Notes: a model not told the origin generated them from the letters alone. Positions 1 through 8,851 are shown, numbered from the stretch's first letter. The stretch: DNA of 64,000 bases from CAVVXX01 sp963707975 (GCA_963707975.1 OY970177.1:620001-684000), one strand, 5' to 3'. Numbers and translations are program-made.

Positions 1-1217
1 AGGCGGCCCAATCGCTTATAAAGCGCCGCGATCTCGTCCAGCGTTTCCAGCACCTGCGGCTTCAAGGCCGCTTCCATGGCGGAAAGCGACAGCGCGGACT
101 CGTCGTCAAAATCTTCCTCGCCGGGCGCGGGCGCATCCGGGTTGGCCTCGGCGCCTTCGGCTGCCTCCTCGCCTTCCATTTTCGGCGGCGGGGCCGCTGG
201 TCTGGGCGGCACTGGCCGCACCATCACGGCGGCAGAGGCCATCGCGCCATTACCGTTCGAAACCGTCACGGCCGCCATCACCACGCCGCCGGGGCCAACA
301 GCTATGCCGGGCGGCGCGCCGGGTACGCCCGGCATACCGGGCATCACGCCCGGGATGGCGCCTGGAAGGGGCTGGCCATCGGGGCCCAGCGCGCCGGGCT
401 GACCCGGCACACCGCCATACATGGCTTCGAGATCGATGATGTCGCGCAAGAGCACCTTGCCTTCGTTGAGCTCGTCGCGCCACACGGTGAGCGCCTCGAA
501 GGTGAGCGGGCTTTCGCACAGCGCCCCGATCATCAGCTCGCGGCCCGCCTCGATGCGCTTGGCGATGGCGATCTCGCCTTCGCGGGAAAGCAATTCCACC
601 GAGCCCATCTCGCGTAAGTACATGCGCACGGGATCGTCGGTGCGGTCGTAGGTTTCCGTCGTCTTCTCGACGACGGCGATCTGGCCGTCATCGGCCTTGG
701 CGGGAAGGTTGTCGCCCTCGCCTTCTTCCTGCTCCTCGCTCTCGATGACGTTGATGCCCATTTCGTTGAGCATCGCCATGGTGTCCTCGATCTGCTCGGA
801 GGACACCTTGTCGGAGGGGAGAACCTTGTTCAGTTCGTCATAGGTGACATAGCCGCGGGATTTCGCCTTGGTGATCATTTTGCGGACAGCGACGTCCGAC
901 ATGTCGAGCAGTGGCTCGCCATCTTCCTTGCCGGGCACGGGCGCGCCTGTTTCCGGCAGCAGGCCCTTCTTTGCCTGCTGCTGAGGCAACTTGATGCCCT
1001 TGGCGGCGGCCTGCGCCATCAGCGCCTTCATGCGCTGTTTCTCGAAACGCGCGAGTTCTGCAGGTGTTAAGGGGCGCGATTTGGGCGCGGGTTTCTTGAC
1101 GGGCTTTTTGGGCGCTTCCTTGACAGGAACTTTCGCTTTGAACTTGACCGGCACTTTCGCGGGCGCCTTCTTGGGCGCTTTATGTGCCGTTTTCGCTTTT
1201 GCCGCCGTCTTTTTCAC
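1..1217 (-). CDS. rpoD: RNA polymerase primary sigma factor RpoD, N-terminal part (cut by window edge)
   Basis: The main sigma-70 factor directs core RNA polymerase to housekeeping promoters. Only the first 405 codons are present; the rest lies left of position 1. I chose the GTG at 1217-1215, preceded by AGGAAA and 13 bp after the dnaG stop. Residues 1-60 are a Lys/Ala/Pro-rich tail. Region 1.1 follows (DMSDVAVRKMITKAKSRGYVT), then region 1.2 from about residue 194 (DPVRMYLREMGSVELLSREG). From about residue 266 a Pro/Gly/Ala-rich stretch of roughly 85 residues interrupts the non-conserved region. An ATG further in is a less likely start. The dnaG-rpoD order suggests one macromolecular-synthesis operon. 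Confidence 0.95.
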   Translation of the reverse strand, partial: MKKTAAKAKTAHKAPKKAPAKVPVKFKAKVPVKEAPKKPVKKPAPKSRPLTPAELARFEKQRMKALMAQAAAKGIKLPQQQAKKGLLPETGAPVPGKEDGEPLLDMSDVAVRKMITKAKSRGYVTYDELNKVLPSDKVSSEQIEDTMAMLNEMGINVIESEEQEEGEGDNLPAKADDGQIAVVEKTTETYDRTDDPVRMYLREMGSVELLSREGEIAIAKRIEAGRELMIGALCESPLTFEALTVWRDELNEGKVLLRDIIDLEAMYGGVPGQPGALGPDGQPLPGAIPGVMPGMPGVPGAPPGIAVGPGGVVMAAVTVSNGNGAMASAAVMVRPVPPRPAAPPPKMEGEEAAEGAEANPDAPAPGEEDFDDESALSLSAMEAALKPQVLETLDEIAALYKRLGR

Positions 1218-1230
1218 TTCGTTTCCTGTC

Positions 1231-3120
1231 TCAATATTCGTGCTGCGCGCCCGCGCGGATCAAATCGTTCAACCGTTGCAGCTCGTCCCAGTCGCTTTCC
1301 GCGCCCCTCTCAAGATAACGCTTGAGCGCCTCGTCGCGCTGCAGCTTGAGCTCGCTTTGCTCCGGCAAGACTGGATCGCGAAGCTGCGCGATTGCGCGCG
1401 CGGCACGCGGGCCTCCCTGCTCCTCATCCGGTCCCCCTGTCAGCGCACCCGCCAGGATTTTCTGCGCCTTCAGCCGCTCGACGAGTTCGCCGAACCCCTG
1501 CCTGGATAAATGGTTCTCCACGCTCGCTCTTTCAAGGCGGGCTGCGGAGGCCGCGAGGTTTAAGAGTTCGTGGCGAAGCCTGTCAAGCTCCTGATCGGCA
1601 AAGCGAAAATTGGCCAATGCTTCGGCCAGTGTTTCCACCAGTTCCGGGTTCCACAAGAGCAGGCCGACCAGTTCCCGCTCCTTGAGCTGCCGGGCGGCGC
1701 CCGCGGCGTTGACCGCGTGGAGGCTGCCTTTGACGGCGGCGGAGACAGTCACTTGGGGAGCGTAAGTCGTCAATCCCAATCGTAGAGTAGACATCCGAAC
1801 TTCGACGCCCCGACCCCGCTGCTCCATCCTTTGGTTCTTGAAGCCACTGCGCTGCTTGAAGGCGCGGAAGATGCGCTCCTCGAAATCGCGGCGGTAGTAA
1901 TCGGCGATTTTTGTGTTGCTTATCTCGCGCACCAATTTGTCGAGTTCGGCTTCCAGGCCGGCACGGCGTTCCGGCGTGGAGAAATCGCGGCCCTCGGTTG
2001 CGCCAGCCCACAGCACATCGGCGAGCGGTTTCACTTTTTCTACAGCCGCGCGCATCGGGCCTGCGCCGTGGTTTCTTAAAAAGCTGTCCGGGTCTTCGCC
2101 TTTGGGCAGGAAAACGAATTTGAGCGACTGGCCGGGTTCGAGCAACCCAAGCGACAGATGCGCCGCGCGTTGCGCGGCGCGCATGCCTGCCTCGTCGCCG
2201 TCGAAACAAAGAATGGGTTCCGGCGCCACTTTCCACAAAATCGCCAGTTGGTTTTCGGTGAGCGCTGTCCCCAACGGCGCCACGGCACCTTCGAAACCGG
2301 CGCGGACGAGCGCGATCACGTCCATATAGCCTTCGGCGAGGATGAGCGCCGCGCCCTTCACCACCGCTTCGCGCGCCGCTTTCAGATTGTAAAGGAGATA
2401 GCCTTTGGAGAAGAGCGAGGTCTCGCCGGTGTTGATGTATTTGGGCTTGGCGTCAGCCTTAAGCCCGCGCCCGCCGAAGGCGACGATGCGACCGCGCGCG
2501 TCCGAAATCGGAAACATCAGCCGGTCATAAAAGAAATCGCGTGCGGCCTTGCCCTCTTCGCCTGCCCGCACGAGGCCCGCCTCGATCATGTCTTCCAGCG
2601 GAATTTTGCGCGCGGCCAGATGGTCTTTCAGCTGCGAATTGGAATCCGGCGCATAGCCCAGGCGGAAACGTTTGACCGCTGCTTCATCCAGTCCGCGCGA
2701 TTTCAGATAGCTTCGCGCCCCATCACCCGCATGCCCACGCAACTGCTCTTCGAAGAAAACGCATGCAAGCTCGATTATCTCGTAGAGCGATTTCTTTTTT
2801 TGCTCGCGCGCTTCGTCTTCAGCCGACCATTGAGGCAATTCGACGCCAGCCTCGGCCGCCAGCCGCTGCACCGCTTCGGGGAATGACAGGCCTTCCGTTT
2901 CCTGCAGCCATTTGAAGGCGTCACCGCCCGCGCCGCAGCCGAAGCAATGATAGGTGCGCCGCTCGTTCTCGACCTTGAAGCTGGGCGACTTTTCTTTGTG
3001 GAACGGGCAGAGGCCCCAGAACACACGGCCCTTGCGGGTAAGTTTCACGCGCCGCCCCACCAGCTGGACTATGTCCGTCCGCCGCAGGATTTCGCCGAGC
3101 AAGCCTTCTCCGTAACGCAT
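1231..3120 (-). CDS. dnaG: DNA primase
   Basis: DnaG makes the RNA primers for replication forks. The 629-residue protein has the N-terminal CHC2 zinc finger (Cys38, His41, Cys59, Cys62 in CPFHKEKSPSF and CFGCGAGGD). A primase core follows with FGGRGL, and the TOPRIM site shows as EGYMDVIAL and FDGDEAG. The C-terminal third is the weakly conserved helicase-interacting region. Length is normal for the family. rpoD starts 13 bp downstream, and the yqeY-like gene lies 61 bp upstream on the same strand. Confidence 0.97.
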   Translation of the reverse strand: MRYGEGLLGEILRRTDIVQLVGRRVKLTRKGRVFWGLCPFHKEKSPSFKVENERRTYHCFGCGAGGDAFKWLQETEGLSFPEAVQRLAAEAGVELPQWSAEDEAREQKKKSLYEIIELACVFFEEQLRGHAGDGARSYLKSRGLDEAAVKRFRLGYAPDSNSQLKDHLAARKIPLEDMIEAGLVRAGEEGKAARDFFYDRLMFPISDARGRIVAFGGRGLKADAKPKYINTGETSLFSKGYLLYNLKAAREAVVKGAALILAEGYMDVIALVRAGFEGAVAPLGTALTENQLAILWKVAPEPILCFDGDEAGMRAAQRAAHLSLGLLEPGQSLKFVFLPKGEDPDSFLRNHGAGPMRAAVEKVKPLADVLWAGATEGRDFSTPERRAGLEAELDKLVREISNTKIADYYRRDFEERIFRAFKQRSGFKNQRMEQRGRGVEVRMSTLRLGLTTYAPQVTVSAAVKGSLHAVNAAGAARQLKERELVGLLLWNPELVETLAEALANFRFADQELDRLRHELLNLAASAARLERASVENHLSRQGFGELVERLKAQKILAGALTGGPDEEQGGPRAARAIAQLRDPVLPEQSELKLQRDEALKRYLERGAESDWDELQRLNDLIRAGAQHEY

Positions 3121-3181
3121 GGCCAGAGTTTAGGCGGGTTACAGGGTGATTCGCCGCCCTTTTTCACCTATCCCCAATTAC

Positions 3182-3649
3182 TCATTTGGGAGCGCTGAGC
3201 AGGTCTTTTACCAGCGCGCTGGCGCGGGCGAAGTCCATCTGGCCCGCGAACCGTTCTTTCAGGGTGGCCATCACGCGCCCCATGTCCTTCATGGAGGCCG
3301 CGCCCAGTTCGGCGATCGCCTTGGCGGCGGCGGTCTTCACTTCGCCCTCGCTTAGCTGCTTGGGCATGTATTCGCGGATGATGTCGATTTCCTCACGCTC
3401 GCCAGCGGCGAGCTCAGGCCGCCCGCCGGAATCGTAAGTCGCGGCCGATTCCTCGCGCTGCTTGATCATCTTGGCGAGGAGCGAAAGGATTTCTGCATCG
3501 CTTACGCCTGCTTTGCTCTCCTCGCTGCGCTGCGCGATGTCGAGCTCTTTCAGAGAGGCCAGCACCAGGCGCAGCGTGGACACGCGCTTCGCATGTTTGG
3601 CCTTCATCGCTTCTTTCAGATGCTCATTGAAGCGGTCGCGCAGGCTCAT
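3182..3649 (-). CDS. GatB/YqeY domain protein
   Basis: This 155-residue protein is the stand-alone YqeY domain, related to the tRNA-binding tail of the GatB amidotransferase subunit. Its cellular role is not settled. The start MSLRDRFNEHLKEAMKAK is placed at 3649 because GGAGAC lies just upstream, although the frame stays open to 3703. Family features include VSTLRLVLASLKELDIA and the C-terminal AAIAELGAASMKDMGRVMATLKERFAGQMD region. It diverges from carA, a pairing I recall as common in alphaproteobacteria, and precedes dnaG on the same strand. Confidence 0.93.
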   Translation of the reverse strand: MSLRDRFNEHLKEAMKAKHAKRVSTLRLVLASLKELDIAQRSEESKAGVSDAEILSLLAKMIKQREESAATYDSGGRPELAAGEREEIDIIREYMPKQLSEGEVKTAAAKAIAELGAASMKDMGRVMATLKERFAGQMDFARASALVKDLLSAPK

Positions 3650-3675
3650 CGCCAGTCTCCTGTTGGGAACTACCT

Positions 3676-3743
3676 TACTTAGTGCGCCCAAGGGCCCGGT
3701 CAAGTGCCGCGCGCTTGACCCTCGCCGGAGCCCTCCCTATGGT
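3676..3743. promoter_or_regulatory. Back-to-back promoters for yqeY-like gene and carA
   Basis: On the plus strand TTGACC (3715-3720) is followed after 17 bp by TATGGT (3738-3743), about 28 bp before the carA start. On the minus strand TTGACC (3703-3698) is followed after 16 bp by TAAGTA (3681-3676). The two -35 boxes form a perfect inverted repeat, GGTCAAG-N9-CTTGACC (3698-3720). The promoter assignment is inferred from consensus and spacing only. Confidence 0.55.
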
Positions 3744-3770
3744 CCCTTGATTCCAGCCACGAGCTCGGCC

Positions 3771-4967
3771 ATGCCCGACGCCATTGATAAGACCGCCCCC
3801 AGGTCCGGGGCGGAATCGTTGCGCGCGCGCGCCCACGCGACCGGCGTTCTGGTGCTGGCCGACGGCACGGTGTTCGAGGGCGAAGGTTTCGGTGCTGTAA
3901 GCCACGCGGTCGGCGAAGTCTGCTTCAACACCGCGATGACGGGCTATCAGGAAATTCTCACCGATCCGTCCTATGCCGGTCAGATCGTGGCTTTCACCTT
4001 CCCCCATATCGGCATCGTTGGCACGAACACTGAGGACACCGAAGCCACCACGCCCAATGTGCGCGCTATCGTGGTGCGGGCGGCAAACGGCACGCCCTCC
4101 AATTACCGCGCGATTGACAGCCTCGACCGCTGGCTGAAACGCCACAACATTCCCGGCATTTCCGGCATCGACACGCGGGCGCTGACGAGTCGCATCCGCG
4201 AGCTCGGCATGCCGCATGCCGTGGTGGCGCATGATCCGAAAGGGAATTTCGATATCAGGGCGCTGCAGGCGGAAGCGAAAAAATTTCCGGGGCTGGTGGG
4301 ATTGGATTTGGCCAAAGACGTCACCTGCCGTCAGATCTACTCTTGGGATGAAACACCCTGGGTGTGGAACCGGGGGTTTGCCAAGCAGAGCAATCCCACC
4401 TGGCGCGCAGTGGTGATCGATTACGGCGTGAAGCGCAATATTTTACGTGAGCTGGCGGGCGTGGGCGCCGCGGTCACCGTGCTGCCAGCACAGGCAAGCG
4501 CCGAAGACGTGCTCCGCCACAAGTCGCATGGCGTGTTGCTTTCGAACGGCCCCGGCGATCCAGCGGCGACCGGCGCTTACGCCATTCCCACCATCCGCGC
4601 GCTGCTAGACAAAGGCCTGCCCGTGTTCGGCATTTGCCTGGGCCATCAAATGCTTGGCCTCGCGCTTGGCGCGAAGACTCGGAAAATGGCCCAAGGCCAT
4701 CACGGCGCCAATCATCCGGTCAAGGATCTGGAAACCGGCAAAGTGGAAATCGTTTCGATGAATCACGGCTTCACAGTCGACCGCAAGACGCTACCCAAAG
4801 GCGTCAAGGAAACGCATGTCTCGCTGTTCGACGGCAGCAATTGCGGGCTGCGCATGGAAGGCAAGCCCGTGTTCGGCGTGCAATACCACCCCGAAGCCTC
4901 GCCTGGGCCCATGGACAGCCATTATCTGTTCGAGCGGTTCGCGAAAGCGGCCAAGGCGCGCGCCTAG
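3771..4967 (+). CDS. carA: Carbamoyl-phosphate synthase small (glutaminase) subunit
   Basis: CarA hydrolyses glutamine and channels ammonia to CarB, making carbamoyl phosphate for pyrimidine and arginine synthesis. The 398-residue protein starts MPDAIDKTAPR at 3771; the open frame runs further upstream but only without family similarity. The N-terminal half carries the CPSase small-chain domain (FNTAMTGYQEILTDPSYAGQ). The C-terminal half is a class I glutamine amidotransferase with nucleophile Cys in GICLGHQMLG and the His/Glu pair in QYHPEASPGP. No carB is visible here. The stop overlaps the convergent DUF3052 gene by 4 bp. Confidence 0.97.
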   Translation: MPDAIDKTAPRSGAESLRARAHATGVLVLADGTVFEGEGFGAVSHAVGEVCFNTAMTGYQEILTDPSYAGQIVAFTFPHIGIVGTNTEDTEATTPNVRAIVVRAANGTPSNYRAIDSLDRWLKRHNIPGISGIDTRALTSRIRELGMPHAVVAHDPKGNFDIRALQAEAKKFPGLVGLDLAKDVTCRQIYSWDETPWVWNRGFAKQSNPTWRAVVIDYGVKRNILRELAGVGAAVTVLPAQASAEDVLRHKSHGVLLSNGPGDPAATGAYAIPTIRALLDKGLPVFGICLGHQMLGLALGAKTRKMAQGHHGANHPVKDLETGKVEIVSMNHGFTVDRKTLPKGVKETHVSLFDGSNCGLRMEGKPVFGVQYHPEASPGPMDSHYLFERFAKAAKARA

Positions 4968-5377
4968 CGCAGATGTTTCCGCACCACGAATTTGAGGCCT
5001 GACCATTCATCGGTTACAGCGCAGACTTTCACGTCCACCAGATCGGTTTTCAGCGCGGCGTTGCGGATGGCGTCTTCGGTGACGTCAGTCGGAATATTGG
5101 CCGACTTCTTGTACCAGGACACCCAGATCGCGCCCTCAATCGCCATGACTTTACGCGCCTTGGGCAAGTGTTTTTCGAATTCTGCCTGCGATTTGACGAA
5201 GAAATGCACGATATCGGCGCCATCTGCTGGCGCTTTGGAAACAAATCTGACATTGGCAGGAATGGGCGCGAGCCAGGATTTGTAGCCCTTGGGCGCGGTG
5301 ATTGTGAAAACTTTGAAGCCGGGCCTGATACCCAGCTTCTTCGACAGCGGCGTTCCGGAATAGCCCGCGCTTTTCAT
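4964..5377 (-). CDS. DUF3052 family protein
   Basis: A 137-residue cytoplasmic protein of the DUF3052 type, recognised from the opening AGYSGTPLSKKLGIRPGFKV and the later stretch IWVSWYKKSANIPTDVTED. Its biochemical function is unknown to me. It has no signal peptide or membrane segment. Its end overlaps the end of carA by 4 bp in convergent orientation. The DUF4893 gene begins some 650 bp upstream on the same strand and ends 18 bp before this start, so the two may share a transcript with fabI. Confidence 0.8.
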   Translation of the reverse strand: MKSAGYSGTPLSKKLGIRPGFKVFTITAPKGYKSWLAPIPANVRFVSKAPADGADIVHFFVKSQAEFEKHLPKARKVMAIEGAIWVSWYKKSANIPTDVTEDAIRNAALKTDLVDVKVCAVTDEWSGLKFVVRKHLR

Positions 5378-5395
5378 GCACGGAAACTAGCGCGC

Positions 5396-6034
5396 TTAGC
5401 GCTTCAGTTCCATCAGGTCAAAAGTGGATTCGTAAAACGGATAGGGAAATTCGATGCGCAGATGGCGCTCGCCGATGCGCGTCAGCATGCCCACCGCGTC
5501 GCTGTGGGTGGACGCCGCGCCCACGCCTGTATTGCCGCCGGAATAGGGGCGCGCGCGTTCGTGGCCGACCGTGGTCGAGGCCAGCAGCAGGAAACCGCCA
5601 TTGTAATCGTCGAGATAGCCCGACATGCGCTGTGTGCCGGTGAGCTTCTCGAAATAAAGCCCGTTCTTCGTTTCGCGCACGCGGCAGCGGAACCAGGAAT
5701 AGATCACATCGGGCGTCATGCCGCCGAGTTTGATCGTGCGGCATTGCCAGGCGCCCATGATTTCGTTTTCCGTGACGCCCGCGCCCTCCGCATTGACGAC
5801 GGAATGGATGATGTCGAGATCGCGCGCCGTTGCGCCGTTTTCCGCTTCCGCAAGACCCCGCGCTTTGGATTCAGCAAGCCGCTCCAGCCGGCCGCGGTCG
5901 AAATCGGAAATCTCCTCCTGCCACGCAGCCGCCAAGGCAGGCGTGGTAAGGCCGACAACCAGGGCCATGACCGCAATGGGATGAGGCGCGCGCAAACTTG
6001 TCCCGTTTCTGGACAAAGGGGTTTCCGCCCGCAT
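5396..6034 (-). CDS. DUF4893-like exported protein
   Basis: A probable secreted or periplasmic protein of about 212 residues. A hydrophobic signal segment (IAVMALVVGLTTPALA) near the N terminus precedes a mature part with WQEEISDFDRGRLERLAE, MGAWQCRTIKLGG and a terminal FYESTFDLMELKR. I match this to DUF4893 from memory; the function is unknown. The ATG at 6034 is preferred over an in-frame TTG at 6043, though neither has a strong ribosome binding site. It lies 29 bp after fabI on the same strand and may be cotranscribed with it. Confidence 0.7.
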   Translation of the reverse strand: MRAETPLSRNGTSLRAPHPIAVMALVVGLTTPALAAAWQEEISDFDRGRLERLAESKARGLAEAENGATARDLDIIHSVVNAEGAGVTENEIMGAWQCRTIKLGGMTPDVIYSWFRCRVRETKNGLYFEKLTGTQRMSGYLDDYNGGFLLLASTTVGHERARPYSGGNTGVGAASTHSDAVGMLTRIGERHLRIEFPYPFYESTFDLMELKR

Positions 6035-6063
6035 CCATCGCAAGATCGGGACCAGCGGCGGAA

Positions 6064-6900
6064 TTACTCTTCGTGATTGCCGTTTCCGGGCGCGAGCCAG
6101 CCCTTGAGGTCAGCGGTCGGCGGCATGCCGACAATATTGAAGCCGGCATCGACGAAATGCACTTCTCCGGTGACGCCGGCCGACAAATCGCTCAGCAAAT
6201 AAAGCGCTGCCCCGCCCACATGATCGAGCTCGACGCTTTTCCTGAGCGGGCTGTGCGCCTTGTTCCACTTGAACACCATCCGCGCGTCGCCGATCACCGC
6301 GCCCGCCAGCGTGCGCATCGGCCCCGCCGAAATCGCATTGACGCGGATGGCGCCGGGGCCGAGATCGGCCGCGAGATAGCGTACGCTCGCCTCAAGGGCC
6401 GCTTTCGCCACGCCCATCACGTTGTAATTCGGCATCACTCGGTTGGCGCCAAGATAAGTGAGCGTAAGCAGCGAGCCGCCCTTCGGCATCAGCTCGCTCG
6501 CGCGCCTGGCGATGTCGGTGAATGAATAGCAGGAGATATTGAGCGTGCTGAGGAAATTGGCCCGCGTGGTTTCGACGTAGCGGCCTTTCAGTTCGTTGCG
6601 GTCGGAATAGGCGATGGCGTGCACCACGAAATCGAGGGCCTTCCATTCGCGCTTCAGCGTGGCAAACACCTCGTCGAGCTGGGCATCGTCTCCGACATCG
6701 CAGGGCAGCATCAGTTTCGCGTTGATGCTTTGGGCCAGCGGCTTGAGGCGTTTCGCCTGCGCGTCACCCTGATAGGTGAAAGCAAGCCCCGCCCCTTGCG
6801 CGGCCAGCACCCGGGCGATGCCCCAGGCGATCGAGTGATCATTCGCGACCCCCATGACGAGGCCGCGTTTCCCCTTCATCAGGAGAGCATCAAGCGGCAT
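6064..6900 (-). CDS. fabI: Enoyl-[acyl-carrier-protein] reductase (NADH), FabI
   Basis: FabI performs the last reduction of each fatty acid elongation cycle. The 278-residue protein is an atypical short-chain dehydrogenase. The N-terminal nucleotide-binding fold is GLVMGVANDHSIAWGIAR. The catalytic Tyr159 and Lys166 sit in YNVMGVAK, with Tyr149 upstream in TLTYLGAN. Its start overlaps the end of fabB by 11 bp, so it is the third gene of the fabA-fabB-fabI operon and probably translationally coupled to fabB. Confidence 0.96.
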   Translation of the reverse strand: MPLDALLMKGKRGLVMGVANDHSIAWGIARVLAAQGAGLAFTYQGDAQAKRLKPLAQSINAKLMLPCDVGDDAQLDEVFATLKREWKALDFVVHAIAYSDRNELKGRYVETTRANFLSTLNISCYSFTDIARRASELMPKGGSLLTLTYLGANRVMPNYNVMGVAKAALEASVRYLAADLGPGAIRVNAISAGPMRTLAGAVIGDARMVFKWNKAHSPLRKSVELDHVGGAALYLLSDLSAGVTGEVHFVDAGFNIVGMPPTADLKGWLAPGNGNHEE

Positions 6901-8116
6901 GACGCTGGAAAATCAGCGTGGCGTTGGTGCCGCCGAAACCGAAACTGTTGGACATGGCGGCCTCGATGCGCGCGTTGTCGATGCGCTTGCGCACGACTGG
7001 CGCATCGCCGATTTCCGGATCGAGCTCTTCGATGTTGGCGCTTTCGGCGATGAAGCCATTGTTCATCTGAAGGATGGAATAGATCGCCTCGTGCACGCCG
7101 GCAGCGCCCAGCGAGTGGCCGGTAAGTGACTTGGTCGAGTTCACCGGCGGCATGTTTTTGCCGAATACTTCCCGCATGGCGCGGATTTCGGTGACGTCGC
7201 CAACGGGCGTCGAGGTGCCATGCGCGTTGACATAGCCCACGGGCGTCTTGGTGGTTTCCAGCGCCTGGCGCATGCAGCGCACGGCGCCTTCGCCCGATGG
7301 CGCCACCATGTCGTAACCGTCGGAGGTGGCGCCATAGCCCACAAGTTCCGCATAAATCTTGGCGCCGCGCGCTTTGGCGTGCTCGAGCTCTTCCAGCACC
7401 AGCGCGCCGCCACCACCGGAAATCACAAAGCCGTCGCGGTTCTTGTCGAAAGCGCGTGAGGCTTTTTCGGGCTTGTCGTTGAAGTGCGAGCTCATCGCGC
7501 CCATGGCATCGAACAGCACCGACAGCGTCCAATCCAGTTCCTCGCCGCCGCCCGCGAACATGATGTCCTGCTTGCCGTGCTGGATCATCTCAAAGGCGTT
7601 GCCGATGCAATGCGCAGAGGTCGCGCAGGCCGAGCTGATAGAATAGGAAAGTCCCTTGATCTTGTACCAGGTGGACAGCACCGCGGAACAGGTGGACGAC
7701 ATCGCCTTGGGCACCACGAAGGGGCCGACGCGCTTAGGACCCTTCACCGGCTCGCTGCGCGCGGTGTCGGCGGCCTGAACGATGGCGCGCGTGGATGGCC
7801 CGCCCGAGCCCATGATCAGGCCGGTGCGCTCGTTGACGATGTCCTTGTCTTCCAGGCCGGAATCGCGCAGCGCCTGCTCCATGGCGAGGAAATTGCAGGC
7901 CGCGCCATCGCCCATGAAACGGCGCGCGCGCCGGTCCACCATCGCATCGAGATCGACTTTCAGGCTTCCTTCCACCTGACAGCGGAAGCCCATGCGCTTG
8001 TAAATCTCGGAGAGCGTGACGCCGGAGCGCGCTTCGCGCAAAGCCGCCACCACTTCCTGCACCGAATTGCCGATCGAGCAGATAATGCCAAGCCCGGTGA
8101 CGACGACGCGCCTCAT
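6890..8116 (-). CDS. fabB: Beta-ketoacyl-ACP synthase I, FabB
   Basis: FabB elongates the cis-unsaturated intermediate made by FabA, so it is needed for unsaturated fatty acids. I start it at MRRVVVTGLGIICSIGNS (8116) with AGGGAAAA upstream; the frame is open to 8212 but the extra residues run into the fabA coding region. The 408-residue protein has the catalytic Cys164 in SSACATSAHCIG, the first active-site His in NAHGTSTPVGD and the second in TGHSLGAAGVHE. It lies between fabA and fabI. Confidence 0.96.
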   Translation of the reverse strand: MRRVVVTGLGIICSIGNSVQEVVAALREARSGVTLSEIYKRMGFRCQVEGSLKVDLDAMVDRRARRFMGDGAACNFLAMEQALRDSGLEDKDIVNERTGLIMGSGGPSTRAIVQAADTARSEPVKGPKRVGPFVVPKAMSSTCSAVLSTWYKIKGLSYSISSACATSAHCIGNAFEMIQHGKQDIMFAGGGEELDWTLSVLFDAMGAMSSHFNDKPEKASRAFDKNRDGFVISGGGGALVLEELEHAKARGAKIYAELVGYGATSDGYDMVAPSGEGAVRCMRQALETTKTPVGYVNAHGTSTPVGDVTEIRAMREVFGKNMPPVNSTKSLTGHSLGAAGVHEAIYSILQMNNGFIAESANIEELDPEIGDAPVVRKRIDNARIEAAMSNSFGFGGTNATLIFQRHAA

Positions 8117-8165
8117 GGGCGTTTTCCCTTTCTCAACAGTGAATGTTGACCGGGCGTCGAGGCGC

Positions 8166-8708
8166 TCACGCGGCCGCAGGCCCGTCGGCGCCTTCCACGA
8201 AGAGGCCGACACACAAATCCTTCGCCGTATAAATCGGCTTGCCGTCCACTTTCATCACGCCATCGGCGAACCCCAGCATCAGCTTGCGGCTGATCACGCG
8301 CCTGAGATCGAGCGCATAGCTCACCACTCTCGCGGATGGCAACACCATGCCGGTGAACTTCACCTCGCCGACGCCTAGCGCGCGGCCTTTGCCAATGCCA
8401 CCTAACCAGCCCAAAAAAAACCCCAGCATCTGCCACATGGCGTCGAGCCCCAAACAGCCCGGCATCACGGGATCGCCGACAAAATGGCATTTGAAGAACC
8501 AGAGATCGGGTTTCACGTCGAACTCGGCCCTTATTTCGCCCTTGCCGTTGGCGCCGCCCTCTTCAGAGATGTGGGTGATGCGATCGAACATCAGCATCGG
8601 CGGCAGAGGAAGTTTGGCGTTGCCAGGCCCAAAGAGTTCCCCACGCGCACAGGCGAGAAGGCTCTGGAAATCGAAACTCGATTTGCGTACCTGTGTATCC
8701 ACGATCAT
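8166..8708 (-). CDS. fabA: 3-hydroxydecanoyl-ACP dehydratase/isomerase, FabA
   Basis: FabA dehydrates beta-hydroxyacyl-ACP and isomerises the trans-2 to the cis-3 decenoyl product, which commits carbon to unsaturated fatty acids. The 180-residue protein carries the hot-dog active site with His75 in CHFVGDPVMPGCLGLDAMWQ and the partner Asp89. Length matches E. coli FabA. It is the first gene of the fabA-fabB-fabI operon and faces irr; an ICE-like palindrome lies 33 bp upstream of its start. Confidence 0.96.
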   Translation of the reverse strand: MIVDTQVRKSSFDFQSLLACARGELFGPGNAKLPLPPMLMFDRITHISEEGGANGKGEIRAEFDVKPDLWFFKCHFVGDPVMPGCLGLDAMWQMLGFFLGWLGGIGKGRALGVGEVKFTGMVLPSARVVSYALDLRRVISRKLMLGFADGVMKVDGKPIYTAKDLCVGLFVEGADGPAAA

Positions 8709-8740
8709 TCCTTATGGTTTCGGGCTGCTCGCCTGTGATA

Positions 8741-8773
8741 TTAGAAGAATTCTAACCGGCTGGCGATTAGAAT
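8741..8773. promoter_or_regulatory. ICE-like Irr operator between fabA and irr
   Basis: A perfect palindrome TTAGAAGAATTCTAA occupies 8741-8755, and a further half-site TTAGAA lies at 8767-8772. This fits the Irr iron-control element as I know it (TTTAGAA-N3-TTCTAAA), lacking only the outermost base pair. It lies upstream of fabA (leftward) and irr (rightward). TAGAAT at 8768-8773 could serve as the irr -10 box. Binding by Irr is inferred. Confidence 0.65.
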
Positions 8774-8851
8774 AGCTTTCATCTAGGATGGGGCTCCGGC
8801 CGCCCTGGTGCAAGAGGCGGAACCCAAGAGGGACCAGTGCGAGGAGTAGCC

